Source of the DNA: Ulvibacterium sp965228935
Lineage (GTDB): Bacteria; Bacteroidota; Bacteroidia; Flavobacteriales; Flavobacteriaceae
DNA length: 64,000 nucleotides
NCBI RefSeq assembly: GCF_965228935.1
Contig: NZ_OZ245846.1
Location: 2,976,001 to 3,040,000, forward strand
Direction: 5' to 3'
Shown here: piece after piece, positions 28,301 through 37,236 of the stretch
How positions within the stretch are numbered: position 1 is the first letter of the stretch
Layout of the letters: the number at the start of each line of letters is the position of its first letter
Notes under the pieces: generated by a model
Databases searched by the model: none
What the model was told of the DNA's origin: nothing
The model's input: only the letters and a program-made list of their open reading frames with translations
Program-made: the position numbers and the translations under genes

Positions 28301-28894
28301 TGGAACTACACCAGCAGCGTTTGCCTTATGAACAATGGTTCTGAAGGATTCGAAATAGTCCCTTTACCAACCCGGGCCCAAATTGCTCCTATCTATGGCA
28401 CCCTAATAGAGGATTTTAATGGAGACGGTTTTCCTGATATTCTTGCTGTTGGCAATTCTCATGGTGTAGAAGTATTTTCGGGTTGGCAAGATAGTTCGTT
28501 TGGAACATTGCTTGTAGGAAATGGAGATGGAACTTTTCAAACCATTGAGAACTATGATACGAGTGGGTTTTATATAAATGGTGAAGCCAAAGCACTAGTA
28601 AATGTTAAAAGGAAGGACGGTTCATATTTAACCCTTGTATCCAAAAACGATGACAGTCTTGAAATATTCTCGGCATCTTTGAGAAAAGTTGTCAAATCTA
28701 TTGATTTAGAAACTTTTGATCAGAAAGCGAAAATTTCATATTATAATGGAAAGACCGAAATTCGTGAATTTTATTATGGATCTGGATATTATTCCCAGAG
28801 TACGAGGTCGTTTCCAATCACGGAAAAAATGAAAATGATCGAAATATTCGATACTGATGGTAAAACAAGAGATGTTTTAACTGTACTGGATTAA
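25325..28894 (+). CDS. FG-GAP/VCBS repeat lipoprotein with ASPIC/UnbV domain
   Basis: The ATG at 25325 (1189 residues) is followed at once by a lipoprotein signal (LVVGC); the GTG at 25289 lies inside the terminator and is rejected. Many Asp-rich FG-GAP/VCBS calcium-binding blades are visible (for example DFDNDGYEDLFFAG, DIDQDGWDDIY, DFDNDGDLDLAI, DFNGDGFPDILAVG), predicting beta-propellers. A mid-protein ASPIC/UnbV domain has GAIGAKISFESSRG and HITWPDGTLQSLENV. Such lipoproteins often accompany SusCD pairs in Flavobacteriia and probably act as extra surface glycan-binding or scaffold proteins; no enzyme activity can be assigned. It lies 28 bp upstream of the LacI gene. Confidence 0.85.
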   Translation: MFYHKWLIYICIGLLVVGCQQLSKDSKRFELLKASETGVEFQNTINDPKLNVFEYVNMYNGAGVGVGDFDNDGYEDLFFAGNLVSSKLYLNNGKTKPFSFLDKTKESGVMTNSWVNGVAVVDIDQDGWDDIYCSVSGGKSGRNRPNLLFVNKGLDSNGQLRFEEEAVQYHLNDTTHTIQSAFFDYDGDDDLDVFMIVNHPTGYLGQEANRITRIKEQGRPERTDRLYRNDGMGTDGYPIFTDVSRKAGITLEGFSLGLAINDFNEDGKPDIYVANDYVTNDILYINNGDGTFTDRICDYVNHTSFASMGIDVSDINNDGWQDYMVLDMLPQEDVNLKMMYPAINHIGFDLRKKIGYVDQYNRNTLQLNNGLKDSIPRKFSEIGRFSNVSDTNWSWSTLMPDLDLDGWRDIFITNGFLKDVNDLDFVNYDDTDPFGNQKKRNDDTYLESLKTQKGIHIPNRLFRNQGNLRFEDKSDDWGFMDPSYSNGAAYADFDNDGDLDLAINNINETAFIFKNNTISSDNKENNYLQIRLEGEEPNTGAIGAKISFESSRGISSYVNYPTRGFMSSVSSIVNFGLGKDSVVNHLHITWPDGTLQSLENVKANQRVTVQKRVNENEGLITKSDQSPLFEDLKIDGLDYAHQEMSFNDFDYQTLIPFKLSKLGPCLAVGDIDNNKLDDIYIGGAKGAIGKLFFQEEQGKFSSFELEDSKLHEDQASLLIDVDNDGDLDIYIASGGVENGRQSRYYVDRLWVNTGNRTFESASLDLPRANASCAVASDYDKDGDLDIFVGGASLPESYPLAAQSMLLQNNTVTADVPAFVDLGNTLLPELKDLGIVRSALWSDYDNDGWQDLLIVGEFMPLVIFKNEKGRLVRVAEKNLPPQKGIWNSINGHDLDQDGDIDYVLGNFGLNSKYKPTEQEPVKIYAEDFDQNGIIDPIMTYFSDEREVPVHLRDDLFKQLIGLKKKMPTYKQYAEASITDVISKEILKNATTLEWNYTSSVCLMNNGSEGFEIVPLPTRAQIAPIYGTLIEDFNGDGFPDILAVGNSHGVEVFSGWQDSSFGTLLVGNGDGTFQTIENYDTSGFYINGEAKALVNVKRKDGSYLTLVSKNDDSLEIFSASLRKVVKSIDLETFDQKAKISYYNGKTEIREFYYGSGYYSQSTRSFPITEKMKMIEIFDTDGKTRDVLTVLD

Positions 28895-28922
28895 CCTTTG
28901 TATATGTCAATCGATTAGCGCA

Positions 28923-29963
28923 ATGAAAAAAAATAGAAAGGTATCCTTAAAAGATATTGCAAAAGAGGTTGGGGTATCCATAGCAACCGTTTCTTATGTG
29001 ATTTCAAAAGGGAAAGACAGTCGGGTCAGTGAGGCTATGTCGGCAAAGATTAGGGAAGTGGCCAAACGGCTTAACTATCAACCCAACATCATTGCTCAAA
29101 GTCTTAAAAGTGGCACAACCAATACTATAGGCCTTATTTTGGCCGATATATCAAACCCTTTCTTTGCCAATATTGCCCGTGTCGTTGAGGACGAAGCGAC
29201 CAAATTTAATTATACCGTTATTTTTGGAAGTTCGGATGAGAGAACTGATAAATCAAAACAACTAATTGATTTCCTTTCTAGTCGGCAAGTGGATGGTTTC
29301 ATTATAGTACCCTCCGAAGGTTCTGAACAACAGATAATTGATTTAAAAAAACAGAATATCCCAGTTGTACTTATTGATAGGTTCTTTCCCGAGATTTCGA
29401 CCGATTATGTTATCATTGATAATTATAAAGCAGCCTATAGCGGAGTTGGCGAGCTTATAGAATCCGGGCATAGGAAAATTGGAATGCTGGCATATGCAAG
29501 TACGTTGTTTCATATGGAGGAACGTATTCGGGGTTATAAAACCGCGTTAAAGAATAACGACCTGAGGTTTGAACCACATTGGCTTGAAAAAATCGAATAT
29601 TCTAATATCAAGGAACAAATAGAACAAGCCATAGATACTATGCTTGGTGGTGACGACCCCGTAGATTCCCTGTTTTTTGCAACGAATACCTTGGCGATTT
29701 ATGGATTAAAATATCTAGAAAAACTTCAATTGAAAATCCCTGATGATATTGCCATGGTAAGCTTTGATGAAGGAGAAGCATTTGATTTTTATTATTGTCC
29801 GCTAACGCATATCAGGCAACCCCTCGAGGAAATGGCAAAAAATGCAGTCCGTTCACTTGCCAATAGAATAGAAAACCCGGATAGCCCCATTCAAGGCATC
29901 TATCTCTCTGCAGAAGTGGTTGTTCGTAAATCATCAAGCCAGAGTATTAAAAGGCAGGCATAA
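28923..29963 (+). CDS. LacI-family transcriptional regulator of the fucose locus
   Basis: The 346-residue product has an N-terminal LacI HTH with hinge helix (VSLKDIAKEVGVSIATVSYV, then LNYQPNIIAQSLKSG) and a periplasmic-binding-protein-like effector domain starting NTIGLILADISNPFFA and ending near PIQGIYLS. The gene lies between the FG-GAP gene and fucI, the centre of a region where three promoters carry TTAAACGTTTAA-type palindromes with a central CG. It is therefore the obvious candidate to bind them. The effector is inferred to be L-fucose or a fucose-derived metabolite. Confidence 0.92.
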   Translation: MKKNRKVSLKDIAKEVGVSIATVSYVISKGKDSRVSEAMSAKIREVAKRLNYQPNIIAQSLKSGTTNTIGLILADISNPFFANIARVVEDEATKFNYTVIFGSSDERTDKSKQLIDFLSSRQVDGFIIVPSEGSEQQIIDLKKQNIPVVLIDRFFPEISTDYVIIDNYKAAYSGVGELIESGHRKIGMLAYASTLFHMEERIRGYKTALKNNDLRFEPHWLEKIEYSNIKEQIEQAIDTMLGGDDPVDSLFFATNTLAIYGLKYLEKLQLKIPDDIAMVSFDEGEAFDFYYCPLTHIRQPLEEMAKNAVRSLANRIENPDSPIQGIYLSAEVVVRKSSSQSIKRQA

Positions 29964-30005
29964 AACCAAAGCTTTAGGCTCGTTTTGCGAATAAAAGATT
30001 TTTTA

Positions 30006-30029
30006 TTTAAACGATTAAGCATATATTTG
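30006..30029 (+). promoter_or_regulatory. LacI-type operator and -7 box upstream of fucI
   Basis: TTAAACGATTAA (30007-30018) differs by one base from the susC operator and is followed at the same spacing by TATATTTG (30022-30029). From TTTAAACG to TATATTTGAA, the 26-base stretch matches the one upstream of susC at 24 positions, a strong sign of shared control. The leader to the fucI ATG is about 95 bases. Confidence 0.75.
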
Positions 30030-30130
30030 AACGCACGCATCGGAAAAGCTGGTATCGTATCTAGGATGGTATATCAAGGCTTTTCAAATGACGATTATCG
30101 TACTGAAAATTGTATAACCAACCATAAACA

Positions 30131-31894
30131 ATGTATCCAAAAATAGGAATCCGACCCATAATTGACGGCCGTTTGGGAGGTGTCAGGGAATCACTTGAAG
30201 AAACTACTATGAATATGGCCAAGAACGTGGCCAAGTTTTACAGTGAGCATCTTAGATATCCTGATGGTACGGCAGTACAATGTGTCATCGCCGATACTTG
30301 TATGGGTGGGGTCAAGGAAGCTTCCCACTGTGCCACTAAGTTTAAGATGGAAAATGTAGGTGTTTCCCTGTCCGTAACACCTTGCTGGTGTTACGGAATA
30401 GAGACTATGGACATGGATCCTTCCATACCAAAGGCTATTTGGGGCTTTAACGGCACGGAACGTCCGGGTGCCGTTTATTTGGCGGCCACCTTGGCAGGAC
30501 ACAACCAAAAGGGACTTCCCGCTTTTGGTATTTATGGACGGGATGTCCAGGATATGGGGGACAAGACCATTCCCAATGATGTAAGGGATAAATTATTGAG
30601 CTTTGCCAAAGCAGGTTTAGCCGTCGCAATTATGAAAGGGCATTCCTATTTGGCCATAGGGACGGTGTCCATGGGAATTGCAGGTTCTGAAATACAATCG
30701 GATTTTTTTCAGTCCTATCTCGGCATGCGCAATGAATTTGTGGATTCTTCGGAAGTGATGCGTAGAATTGAGCAAAACATATTCGATGCCGAGGAATATG
30801 AAAGGGCATTGAAATGGACAAAACAAAATTGCACTGAAGGTAAGGACTTCAATGATGCCGAAAAGCAACGGTCTAGAACACAAAAGGATAAAGATTGGGA
30901 GTTTGTTGTTAAAATGACCCTTATTATAAGGGACTTGGTGGATGGTAATCCAAAATTAGCGGAAATGGGATATGGGGAAGAGGCCTTGGGGCATGACGCC
31001 CTGGTCTCTGGATTTCAGGGCCAAAGACAATGGACCGACTTCCTGCCCAATGGGGATTTTTCCGAAGCGATTTTAAACTCATCTTTCGATTGGAACGGAA
31101 TTCGAAGGCCCTATATGATAGCAACGGAAAATGACTCTTTAAATGGGATCTCGATGCTCTTCAACCATCTTTTGACCAATACGGCTCAGATTTTTGCCGA
31201 TGTCCGTACCTATTGGAGTCCGGATGCCGTTGAAAGGGTGACAGGTTGGAAACCTCGGGATGAGGTGGCCAATGGATTTATTCATCTCATAAATTCCGGT
31301 TCCGCCACTCTGGACGGATCTGGGCGACAGACTGAGAATGGAAAACCTGCAATGAAACCGTTTTGGGAAATTTCTGAAGAAGAGAAGCAGGCCTGTTTGG
31401 ACGCTACCACTTGGTATCCTGCGGACCTGGGTTATTTTAGGGGAGGAGGTTACTCCTCCAACTTTTTGACAAAGGGCGGTATGCCCATCACCATGTGCCG
31501 TTTGAACCTAACAAAGGGTTTGGGGCCCGCTTTGCAAATTGCGGAAGGATGGAGTATAGACCTTCCCCAAAAAGTACATGAAACATTGGATGAACGCACC
31601 AATAGAACTTGGCCTACTACCTGGTTTGTCCCTCGTCTTATAGGATCCGGAACCTTTACCGATGTGTATTCGGTAATGAATAATTGGGGTGCCAACCATG
31701 GGGCCATTAGTTACGGACATATTGGAAAGGACTTGATAACGTTGGCCGCCATGCTACGTATTCCGGTATGTATGCATAATGTAGACGAGGACCGGATTTT
31801 TCGACCATCGGCCTGGAATTCCTTTGGGATGGATAAGGAAGGTCAAGATTACCGTGCCTGTCAGGCATATGGCCCTTTATACGGATTTCGATAG
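30131..31894 (+). CDS. fucI: L-fucose isomerase
   Basis: The 587-residue protein matches the FucI family in length (E. coli FucI is 591) and in motif wording. The manganese ligands are visible as Glu333 in ATENDSLNG, Asp357 in FADVRTYWSP and a His near residue 523 in WGANHGAISYGH. It interconverts L-fucose and L-fuculose in the cytoplasm (D-arabinose is a common second substrate). The gene follows its own operator and is followed by a GH151-like gene and a nucleoside-hydrolase-like gene in the same direction. No fuculokinase or fuculose-phosphate aldolase gene is in the window. Confidence 0.95.
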   Translation: MYPKIGIRPIIDGRLGGVRESLEETTMNMAKNVAKFYSEHLRYPDGTAVQCVIADTCMGGVKEASHCATKFKMENVGVSLSVTPCWCYGIETMDMDPSIPKAIWGFNGTERPGAVYLAATLAGHNQKGLPAFGIYGRDVQDMGDKTIPNDVRDKLLSFAKAGLAVAIMKGHSYLAIGTVSMGIAGSEIQSDFFQSYLGMRNEFVDSSEVMRRIEQNIFDAEEYERALKWTKQNCTEGKDFNDAEKQRSRTQKDKDWEFVVKMTLIIRDLVDGNPKLAEMGYGEEALGHDALVSGFQGQRQWTDFLPNGDFSEAILNSSFDWNGIRRPYMIATENDSLNGISMLFNHLLTNTAQIFADVRTYWSPDAVERVTGWKPRDEVANGFIHLINSGSATLDGSGRQTENGKPAMKPFWEISEEEKQACLDATTWYPADLGYFRGGGYSSNFLTKGGMPITMCRLNLTKGLGPALQIAEGWSIDLPQKVHETLDERTNRTWPTTWFVPRLIGSGTFTDVYSVMNNWGANHGAISYGHIGKDLITLAAMLRIPVCMHNVDEDRIFRPSAWNSFGMDKEGQDYRACQAYGPLYGFR

Positions 31895-32026
31895 AACAAC
31901 TTGGCCAACGATATGCCAAGGACATATTCAAAAACAAGCTTGAAATTCAGAACCAATACATATGAAACAACAATACTCCATAATTGGATGGGTTTTGTCA
32001 AATGCCATTTTAATTATTAAACCACT

Positions 32027-34126
32027 ATGAAAAAGGCACTAATTATCTTGAATGTTTTTACAGTATTGGCATCTTGTTACGATACTGCGGATAAAACCAG
32101 ATTCAAGAATCTTTCCCAAAATCCAAAGTTGAAATTTGAAGAACCCACACGACAAATACATCTGGATTTTCATACCTCGAAGCATATTGATAGTATAGGC
32201 CATCTATTTGATAAAAAACAGTTTCAGGAAGCCTTAAAACTTGGAAACGTAAATGCCATTAATGTATTCGCCAAGGGACATCATAGTTGGAGTTATTATC
32301 CGACCAAGATCGGGATGCCCCATCCCAAACTTGAATTTGATCTATTAAAAGCACAGATCGAGGCCTGCCGTGAAATAGGGGTAGAGGTCTTTGCCTATTT
32401 CACTGTAGGCTGGTCGGCCAATGATGTATTGAATCACCCCGAATGGGCAGTTGTCCGAAAGGATGGCTCCAATGCATACCGGGATATGAAAAAGAACCTT
32501 GGGCCCAATGAATCCTTCAATGGCTGGGAGTATTTGGAACCTTCCGGACCCTATGCCGACCTAATTTATGCCCAAACGGAGGAGCTCATAAAAAATTATG
32601 ATCTGGATGGTATTTGGTATGATATCCATAGCCCTGAATTTTTGAATTTTAACGCCTGGAGTCTACGGGATTATGAACTGCGTGGAATAGACGTTGACTA
32701 TTCCTTAGCTGTACAACAACGTACCAATGAAAAGTACAATGAATTTTTCAGAAAAACCTCTGAAATCATAAAGAAACATAAGCCCAGGGCTACTATTTAT
32801 TATAACGGTACTACTAGGGCCTATAATTCCAGGAACATTGAAGACTATAAACACAATTTTTTTAAATACAATACAAAGCACGATTTGGAAGATTTACCCA
32901 CAGCTTGGGGCGGATATGATATTTTCCCGTGGCGTTCAAAGTACTTTGCCAATACGGGCAAGGACATTGTTGCCATGAGTGGAAAATTTCACAAAGCATG
33001 GGGAGAATTTGGTGGATTCAAGCACAAGGATGCCCTGCTGTACGAGGCTGCCTCTATGGTAGCTTTCGGGGCTTCCTGCAATATTGGCGACCAACTACAT
33101 CCTTCCGGTGAAATGGATAGGGCTACTTATGAAAACATTGGTTACGCTTTTGATTATGTACAACAAATCGAGGATTACGGGGTAGGAGCGGAACATGTGG
33201 CGCGTACAGGACTTTATATCGGTGAAGATCTATCTGCGATAGAAGGTGCTGTTGGTATGTTACTTGAAAAGCAGATAAATTTCAATGTAGTGAATACTTT
33301 GAAAGATTGGTCGGATATTGAAACTTTGGTCATTACCAGCGGAGGAGTATTGGAGCAGGATATTCCAAAGGTTCAGGATTTTGTGAAAAATGGGGGTAAA
33401 GTGATAGCGATGGCCGAAGGAATTTGGCATAACGATGAACCTATTGTGGATATAGGTGCGGATTTTTTGGGTCCGGCTATGTACGATATTGATTATACCA
33501 TTGTAAAACAACCCGTATCCAATGGTCTGGTTACCTCACCTTTCCTAAATTATACGGCAGCATTGCGGATAAGCCCCCATAGCAATACGAAAGTTTTGGC
33601 AACTATACGGGAACCATTTTTTTCACGGACCATTGACCACTATAGTTCGCACAACAATACTCCTTATAAACTTAATGATGCGGAACATCCATCGGTTATC
33701 CGAAACGGGAACATTGTATATATTGCACACGACCTAGACCGACAATATAGCAAAGAAGGGGCACGTATCCATAGGAATCTTTTTTACAACGTATGGCGCT
33801 TGCTGGAGCAAAGCCCAATGATAGAAACTAGAATGCCAAGTATGGGACGTATCAATCTATTGCACCAACCAGATCAAGATCGATATGTGGTGCATATGAC
33901 GTATGCTTCTCCCATTCAAAGGGGTTCGGTACGGGTAATAGAGGATTTGGTACCCTTGTATGAAGTTCCTTTGACCGTCAATTTTCCCCATAAGATCAAC
34001 GAGGTTTATTTAGTGCCGTCCGGCCAAATCTTGGGGACGAAAATGGAGGGAAACAAACTTAAAGTGGTCATTCCGGAACTGCAATGCCATACAGCTGTAG
34101 TTTTTGAATATAATGGGGGAGAATAG
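32027..34126 (+). CDS. Putative alpha-L-fucosidase, GH151/GHL6-like, lipoprotein (copy 1)
   Basis: The 699-residue protein has a lipobox (VLASC, Cys17). It is followed by a TIM-barrel domain resembling hypothetical glycosyl hydrolase family 6 (RQIHLDFHTSKHI, FAKGHHSWSYYPT, a strand-end DGIWYDI at 194-200 with candidate nucleophile Asp199). A beta-galactosidase-trimerisation-like flavodoxin fold (VGMLLEKQINFNVV, LVITSGGVL, VKNGGKVIAMAEG) and a small C-terminal beta domain complete it. This architecture fits GH151, whose characterised members are alpha-L-fucosidases. The call is supported by fucI upstream, but I cannot prove the family without a profile search. It would act on the cell surface or in the periplasm to release fucose. 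It is paralogous to the gene at 35151. Confidence 0.68.
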   Translation: MKKALIILNVFTVLASCYDTADKTRFKNLSQNPKLKFEEPTRQIHLDFHTSKHIDSIGHLFDKKQFQEALKLGNVNAINVFAKGHHSWSYYPTKIGMPHPKLEFDLLKAQIEACREIGVEVFAYFTVGWSANDVLNHPEWAVVRKDGSNAYRDMKKNLGPNESFNGWEYLEPSGPYADLIYAQTEELIKNYDLDGIWYDIHSPEFLNFNAWSLRDYELRGIDVDYSLAVQQRTNEKYNEFFRKTSEIIKKHKPRATIYYNGTTRAYNSRNIEDYKHNFFKYNTKHDLEDLPTAWGGYDIFPWRSKYFANTGKDIVAMSGKFHKAWGEFGGFKHKDALLYEAASMVAFGASCNIGDQLHPSGEMDRATYENIGYAFDYVQQIEDYGVGAEHVARTGLYIGEDLSAIEGAVGMLLEKQINFNVVNTLKDWSDIETLVITSGGVLEQDIPKVQDFVKNGGKVIAMAEGIWHNDEPIVDIGADFLGPAMYDIDYTIVKQPVSNGLVTSPFLNYTAALRISPHSNTKVLATIREPFFSRTIDHYSSHNNTPYKLNDAEHPSVIRNGNIVYIAHDLDRQYSKEGARIHRNLFYNVWRLLEQSPMIETRMPSMGRINLLHQPDQDRYVVHMTYASPIQRGSVRVIEDLVPLYEVPLTVNFPHKINEVYLVPSGQILGTKMEGNKLKVVIPELQCHTAVVFEYNGGE

Positions 34127-34235
34127 GGAGATAAATGAAAGGCGCTAAGAATTATTGCCTAATTTTGAAGCTATCGGGCACTTACCCACAGTTTGTACTT
34201 ACATTGAAATAATTAATTTTTGACCTATTTATATC

Positions 34236-35129
34236 ATGAGAGTTCTGATTACTCTATTTCTGGCTTTTGCCCTAAGTTTCAAGGGATCGGCACAAGAAAA
34301 GACTAAAATTATTTTGGATGCGGATACCGCTAATGAAGTGGACGACCCCTTTGCCATAGTACGTGCCTTTGCAGAGCCAACCTGGGAAATTCAGGCATTG
34401 AACGCAACGCAATGGCAGACCAGCCAATGGTCTACCCCTCGAAGTATGGAGGACGGCCATAGATTAAATCAGGTGCTTGCCTCCTATCTGGGTACGGAAA
34501 ATACCAAACTTCTGCGCGGGGGGCATCGGAGAATGTATGATTGGGGCGATATGGCCCTACATTCCGCAGCGGCCTATAATATTATTGAACAGGCACACTT
34601 GCAAGAGGAGGGAGAGAAATTGACCGTAATTGCCCTTGGTGCCTTGACCAATGTTGCGTCGGCAATTTTTATAGACCCTGAGATAAGTAATAAGATCAAA
34701 TTATATTGGTTAGGTACTAAATATGACTGGGGAAACAAGGTTTCAACGAGAACTGACTTCAATCCAATGATGGATCCCCAGGCCATAGAATTGTTGCTTT
34801 CCTCGAATGTAGAAATGCACATAATTCCCGTGAGCGAAGTAAACCAAATGAAATCCAAGTTCTCGGAAACCAAACGGCTTTTGCAGGGAAAGCATCCGTT
34901 GGGCGATTATCTTGTTCAGCATTGGTTTGACCATGATGATGGAGGTAGGGAGGAAAGGGTACTTTGGGATATTGCCCTGATAGAAGCTATGCTTCATCCA
35001 GAATGGGTCACCGAGGTAAAGGTGGATAATTTTAAAAATAAAAATGTTTATCTCTACAAAGATATTAACGAAGAGAAGTTCTTGGAAGACTGTTTCAACG
35101 CCATTGTCCGTTTGTTGGAACAGCTTTGA
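34236..35129 (+). CDS. Secreted nucleoside-hydrolase-like protein
   Basis: The 297-residue product has a signal peptide ending at GSAQ and then the metal-binding N-terminal motif of inosine-uridine nucleoside hydrolases in a variant form, DADTANEVDD (Asp28, Asp30, Asp36, Asp37), two residues longer than the usual DxDxGxDD. Further family features are VIALGALTNVASAI and a C-terminal WDIALIEAMLHPEW segment. Family members cleave N-ribosides, and related proteins of unknown substrate occur in glycan loci. Its position third after fucI and a fucosidase suggests a role in glycan breakdown rather than nucleoside salvage, but this is inference. A weak promoter-like pair (TTTG 34192, AATTTTTG 34215-34222) lies just upstream. 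Confidence 0.72.
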   Translation: MRVLITLFLAFALSFKGSAQEKTKIILDADTANEVDDPFAIVRAFAEPTWEIQALNATQWQTSQWSTPRSMEDGHRLNQVLASYLGTENTKLLRGGHRRMYDWGDMALHSAAAYNIIEQAHLQEEGEKLTVIALGALTNVASAIFIDPEISNKIKLYWLGTKYDWGNKVSTRTDFNPMMDPQAIELLLSSNVEMHIIPVSEVNQMKSKFSETKRLLQGKHPLGDYLVQHWFDHDDGGREERVLWDIALIEAMLHPEWVTEVKVDNFKNKNVYLYKDINEEKFLEDCFNAIVRLLEQL

Positions 35130-35150
35130 TCCCGAACTATTTCGTCGTAC

Positions 35151-37220
35151 CTAATATTTTAAGACGATACCGGTATGCATGGTAAAAGTTGGAACGGTAA
35201 TTTTTAGCTTTCCATCTTCCTTTATAAAATTCAAACTTTTGTCTTCGGGAATTTGTATGACTTCTTTAATTTTTTCGCCCACATCTACAGTGAGTTCAAC
35301 GTTGGGAACGGGAAGAAAATCCTCTATAACACTGACTTCCCCCCGACGAAGTGCAGGCGCATACAGGAGATGGACAATATATCTATTTTCCTTCTTTTGT
35401 TTTAGCAGACTTACCCTTCCTGCACTGGGAAGGTTTTTTACTTTGATCAATGGGGAATCGTAGATTAAATCTAGGGAATTCTTGAACAATTCGCGATGCA
35501 TGCGTACCCCATGCACATAATACAACCGGTCCAAAGGATGGGCTATGAAGACTACGTTTCCATTTTTTAACACTGCAGGATAAGGGGAATCCTCCAAGGT
35601 GTAGGGGGTTTCCCTATGGCCATTGAATTTGTCATAAGTCCGGTTAAAGTAGGGTTCCCTAATACTGGCAAGTACCTCACCTGTGGTTGGCCGGGTCTGT
35701 AATCCGGCATCATAGTTTAAAAATGGTGTGGAAACAATGTTTCTGCCAATATCCTTTTTCACAACGGTATAATCAAATTGAAAGTCCGAAGGTTTCAAGT
35801 ATTCCGCGCCTACATTCAGCATAAGTTGCGTTTTTGTTTCGTTCAACGCACCTTCTCCAAATACAAGGAGTTTACCCCCTTTTTTTACCCAATCATTTAA
35901 TTTTTGTGTTTGGGATTCGGATAGGGAAGGTTCGCTTGGTACGATAATCACATCTAAATCATCTAGGTTTTTCTCTTCGGCCACCACAAAATCTTCATGA
36001 AGTTCCAAGAGCATATTTACCACACCATGATCCGCGGCTTCGTTCAAAGTCAGCCAAATTCCCAATTTTGAAAGGGGTAGCCCTCCCGGTCCATAATCTT
36101 CTACTTTTTCCACATACTCGTAGGCCTTGCCTATATTCCGGTACGTCTCCAAGTCCATTTCTCCAGAAGGATGCAGCTGATCTCCAAAGTTACATGATGC
36201 TCCAAAGGAAATCATAGAAGCTGCCTCATAAGTAATTGCATCAGGGTGTTTAAAGCCCCCAAATTCTCCCCAGGCCTTATGGAACTTTCCACTCATTCCA
36301 GTAACAGGCACTCCCTGTTGCAGATGGTATTTGGCATCTAAAGGGAGTTTGTTGTACCCACCCCAAGTGGTGGGCAAGTCCTCTAAGTCTTGATGTGTAT
36401 CCATATCAAAAAGGCGTTCCTTGAACCATGAGACATCTTCTATGCGCGTTACTGCATTGAAGTAAACTGTCGCTTCCGGTCTATATTTGGAGACTAGATC
36501 ACGCAAGGCATTCATATGTTTTTTAAGGGCTAGGGCGTGGCTACGTTCTACCGCTATGGTATCCCTTATATCAATACCCTCTTTCTTCATGCGGGCCATG
36601 GCATATTGATTATAATTTCTTTTGGCCACATGATAAATATCAAACCAAAAACCATCCAGTTTTGGATAACGCTGACAGATTTCCTCGACCTGCCGCATGA
36701 TTTGGTCATGATAAGGGGTGCCAAAACTGGGATCCAATCGTTTCCACAGATACGTTGGCCTTTCGGAATTTTCAGGGGCATCCCAGTCATACCCCGGTGC
36801 ATTAATAGATCCGTCCCTATTGCGAATTGTCCATTCCGGATGTTCCCTTGCATCCAATTCGCTCCATCCTATAGTGAAATAGAAGGGGGCCTTAACTCCA
36901 ATTTCATGGCAAGCTTCTAATTGGGCGCCCAAAAGATCAAAACTCAAATTAGGGTGCATTTTCCCCACTTTGGTAGGATAATAGGACCAACCATGATGTC
37001 CCTTACTAAAAATATTGATAAGATTTACTTTTCCTAATTTTAGTGCTTCCTGGAATTGCCTTTTGTCAAATTTATTTCCAACACTGGGTATGTGTTCCGA
37101 AGTATGGAAATCCAGATGTACCTGTCTGGTGGGCATAGGGTTATCTATAGACCTTTGTGATTGTCCAATAACTTGGTGAAACACCAGTAGACAAAGTATT
37201 TGGATAAGGCCGATTTTCAT
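35151..37220 (-). CDS. Putative alpha-L-fucosidase, GH151/GHL6-like, secreted (copy 2)
   Basis: The 689-residue protein has a signal peptide (cleavage near VIGQ, no lipobox) and the same order of domains as the gene at 32027. Shared blocks include RQVHLDFHTSEHI, GHHGWSYYPTKVG, MSGKFHKAWGEFGGFKHPDA and SFGASCNFGDQLHPSGEMD, with DGFWFDI as the candidate nucleophile motif. The two copies share most motifs but have diverged, suggesting different linkages or positions (periplasm here, membrane-anchored lipoprotein for copy 1). It is transcribed toward the nucleoside-hydrolase gene, convergent with a 21 bp gap. Its promoter carries the LacI operator directly downstream of the -7 box. Confidence 0.68.
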   Translation of the reverse strand: MKIGLIQILCLLVFHQVIGQSQRSIDNPMPTRQVHLDFHTSEHIPSVGNKFDKRQFQEALKLGKVNLINIFSKGHHGWSYYPTKVGKMHPNLSFDLLGAQLEACHEIGVKAPFYFTIGWSELDAREHPEWTIRNRDGSINAPGYDWDAPENSERPTYLWKRLDPSFGTPYHDQIMRQVEEICQRYPKLDGFWFDIYHVAKRNYNQYAMARMKKEGIDIRDTIAVERSHALALKKHMNALRDLVSKYRPEATVYFNAVTRIEDVSWFKERLFDMDTHQDLEDLPTTWGGYNKLPLDAKYHLQQGVPVTGMSGKFHKAWGEFGGFKHPDAITYEAASMISFGASCNFGDQLHPSGEMDLETYRNIGKAYEYVEKVEDYGPGGLPLSKLGIWLTLNEAADHGVVNMLLELHEDFVVAEEKNLDDLDVIIVPSEPSLSESQTQKLNDWVKKGGKLLVFGEGALNETKTQLMLNVGAEYLKPSDFQFDYTVVKKDIGRNIVSTPFLNYDAGLQTRPTTGEVLASIREPYFNRTYDKFNGHRETPYTLEDSPYPAVLKNGNVVFIAHPLDRLYYVHGVRMHRELFKNSLDLIYDSPLIKVKNLPSAGRVSLLKQKKENRYIVHLLYAPALRRGEVSVIEDFLPVPNVELTVDVGEKIKEVIQIPEDKSLNFIKEDGKLKITVPTFTMHTGIVLKY

Positions 37221-37236
37221 AATTTATTAAATTTGT

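Noticed and set aside
32027..37220. GH42 beta-galactosidases because of the trimerisation-like domain
   Set aside because: The N-terminal barrel lacks GH42 wording and looks like GHL6/GH151; the fucI neighbour favours fucosidase.
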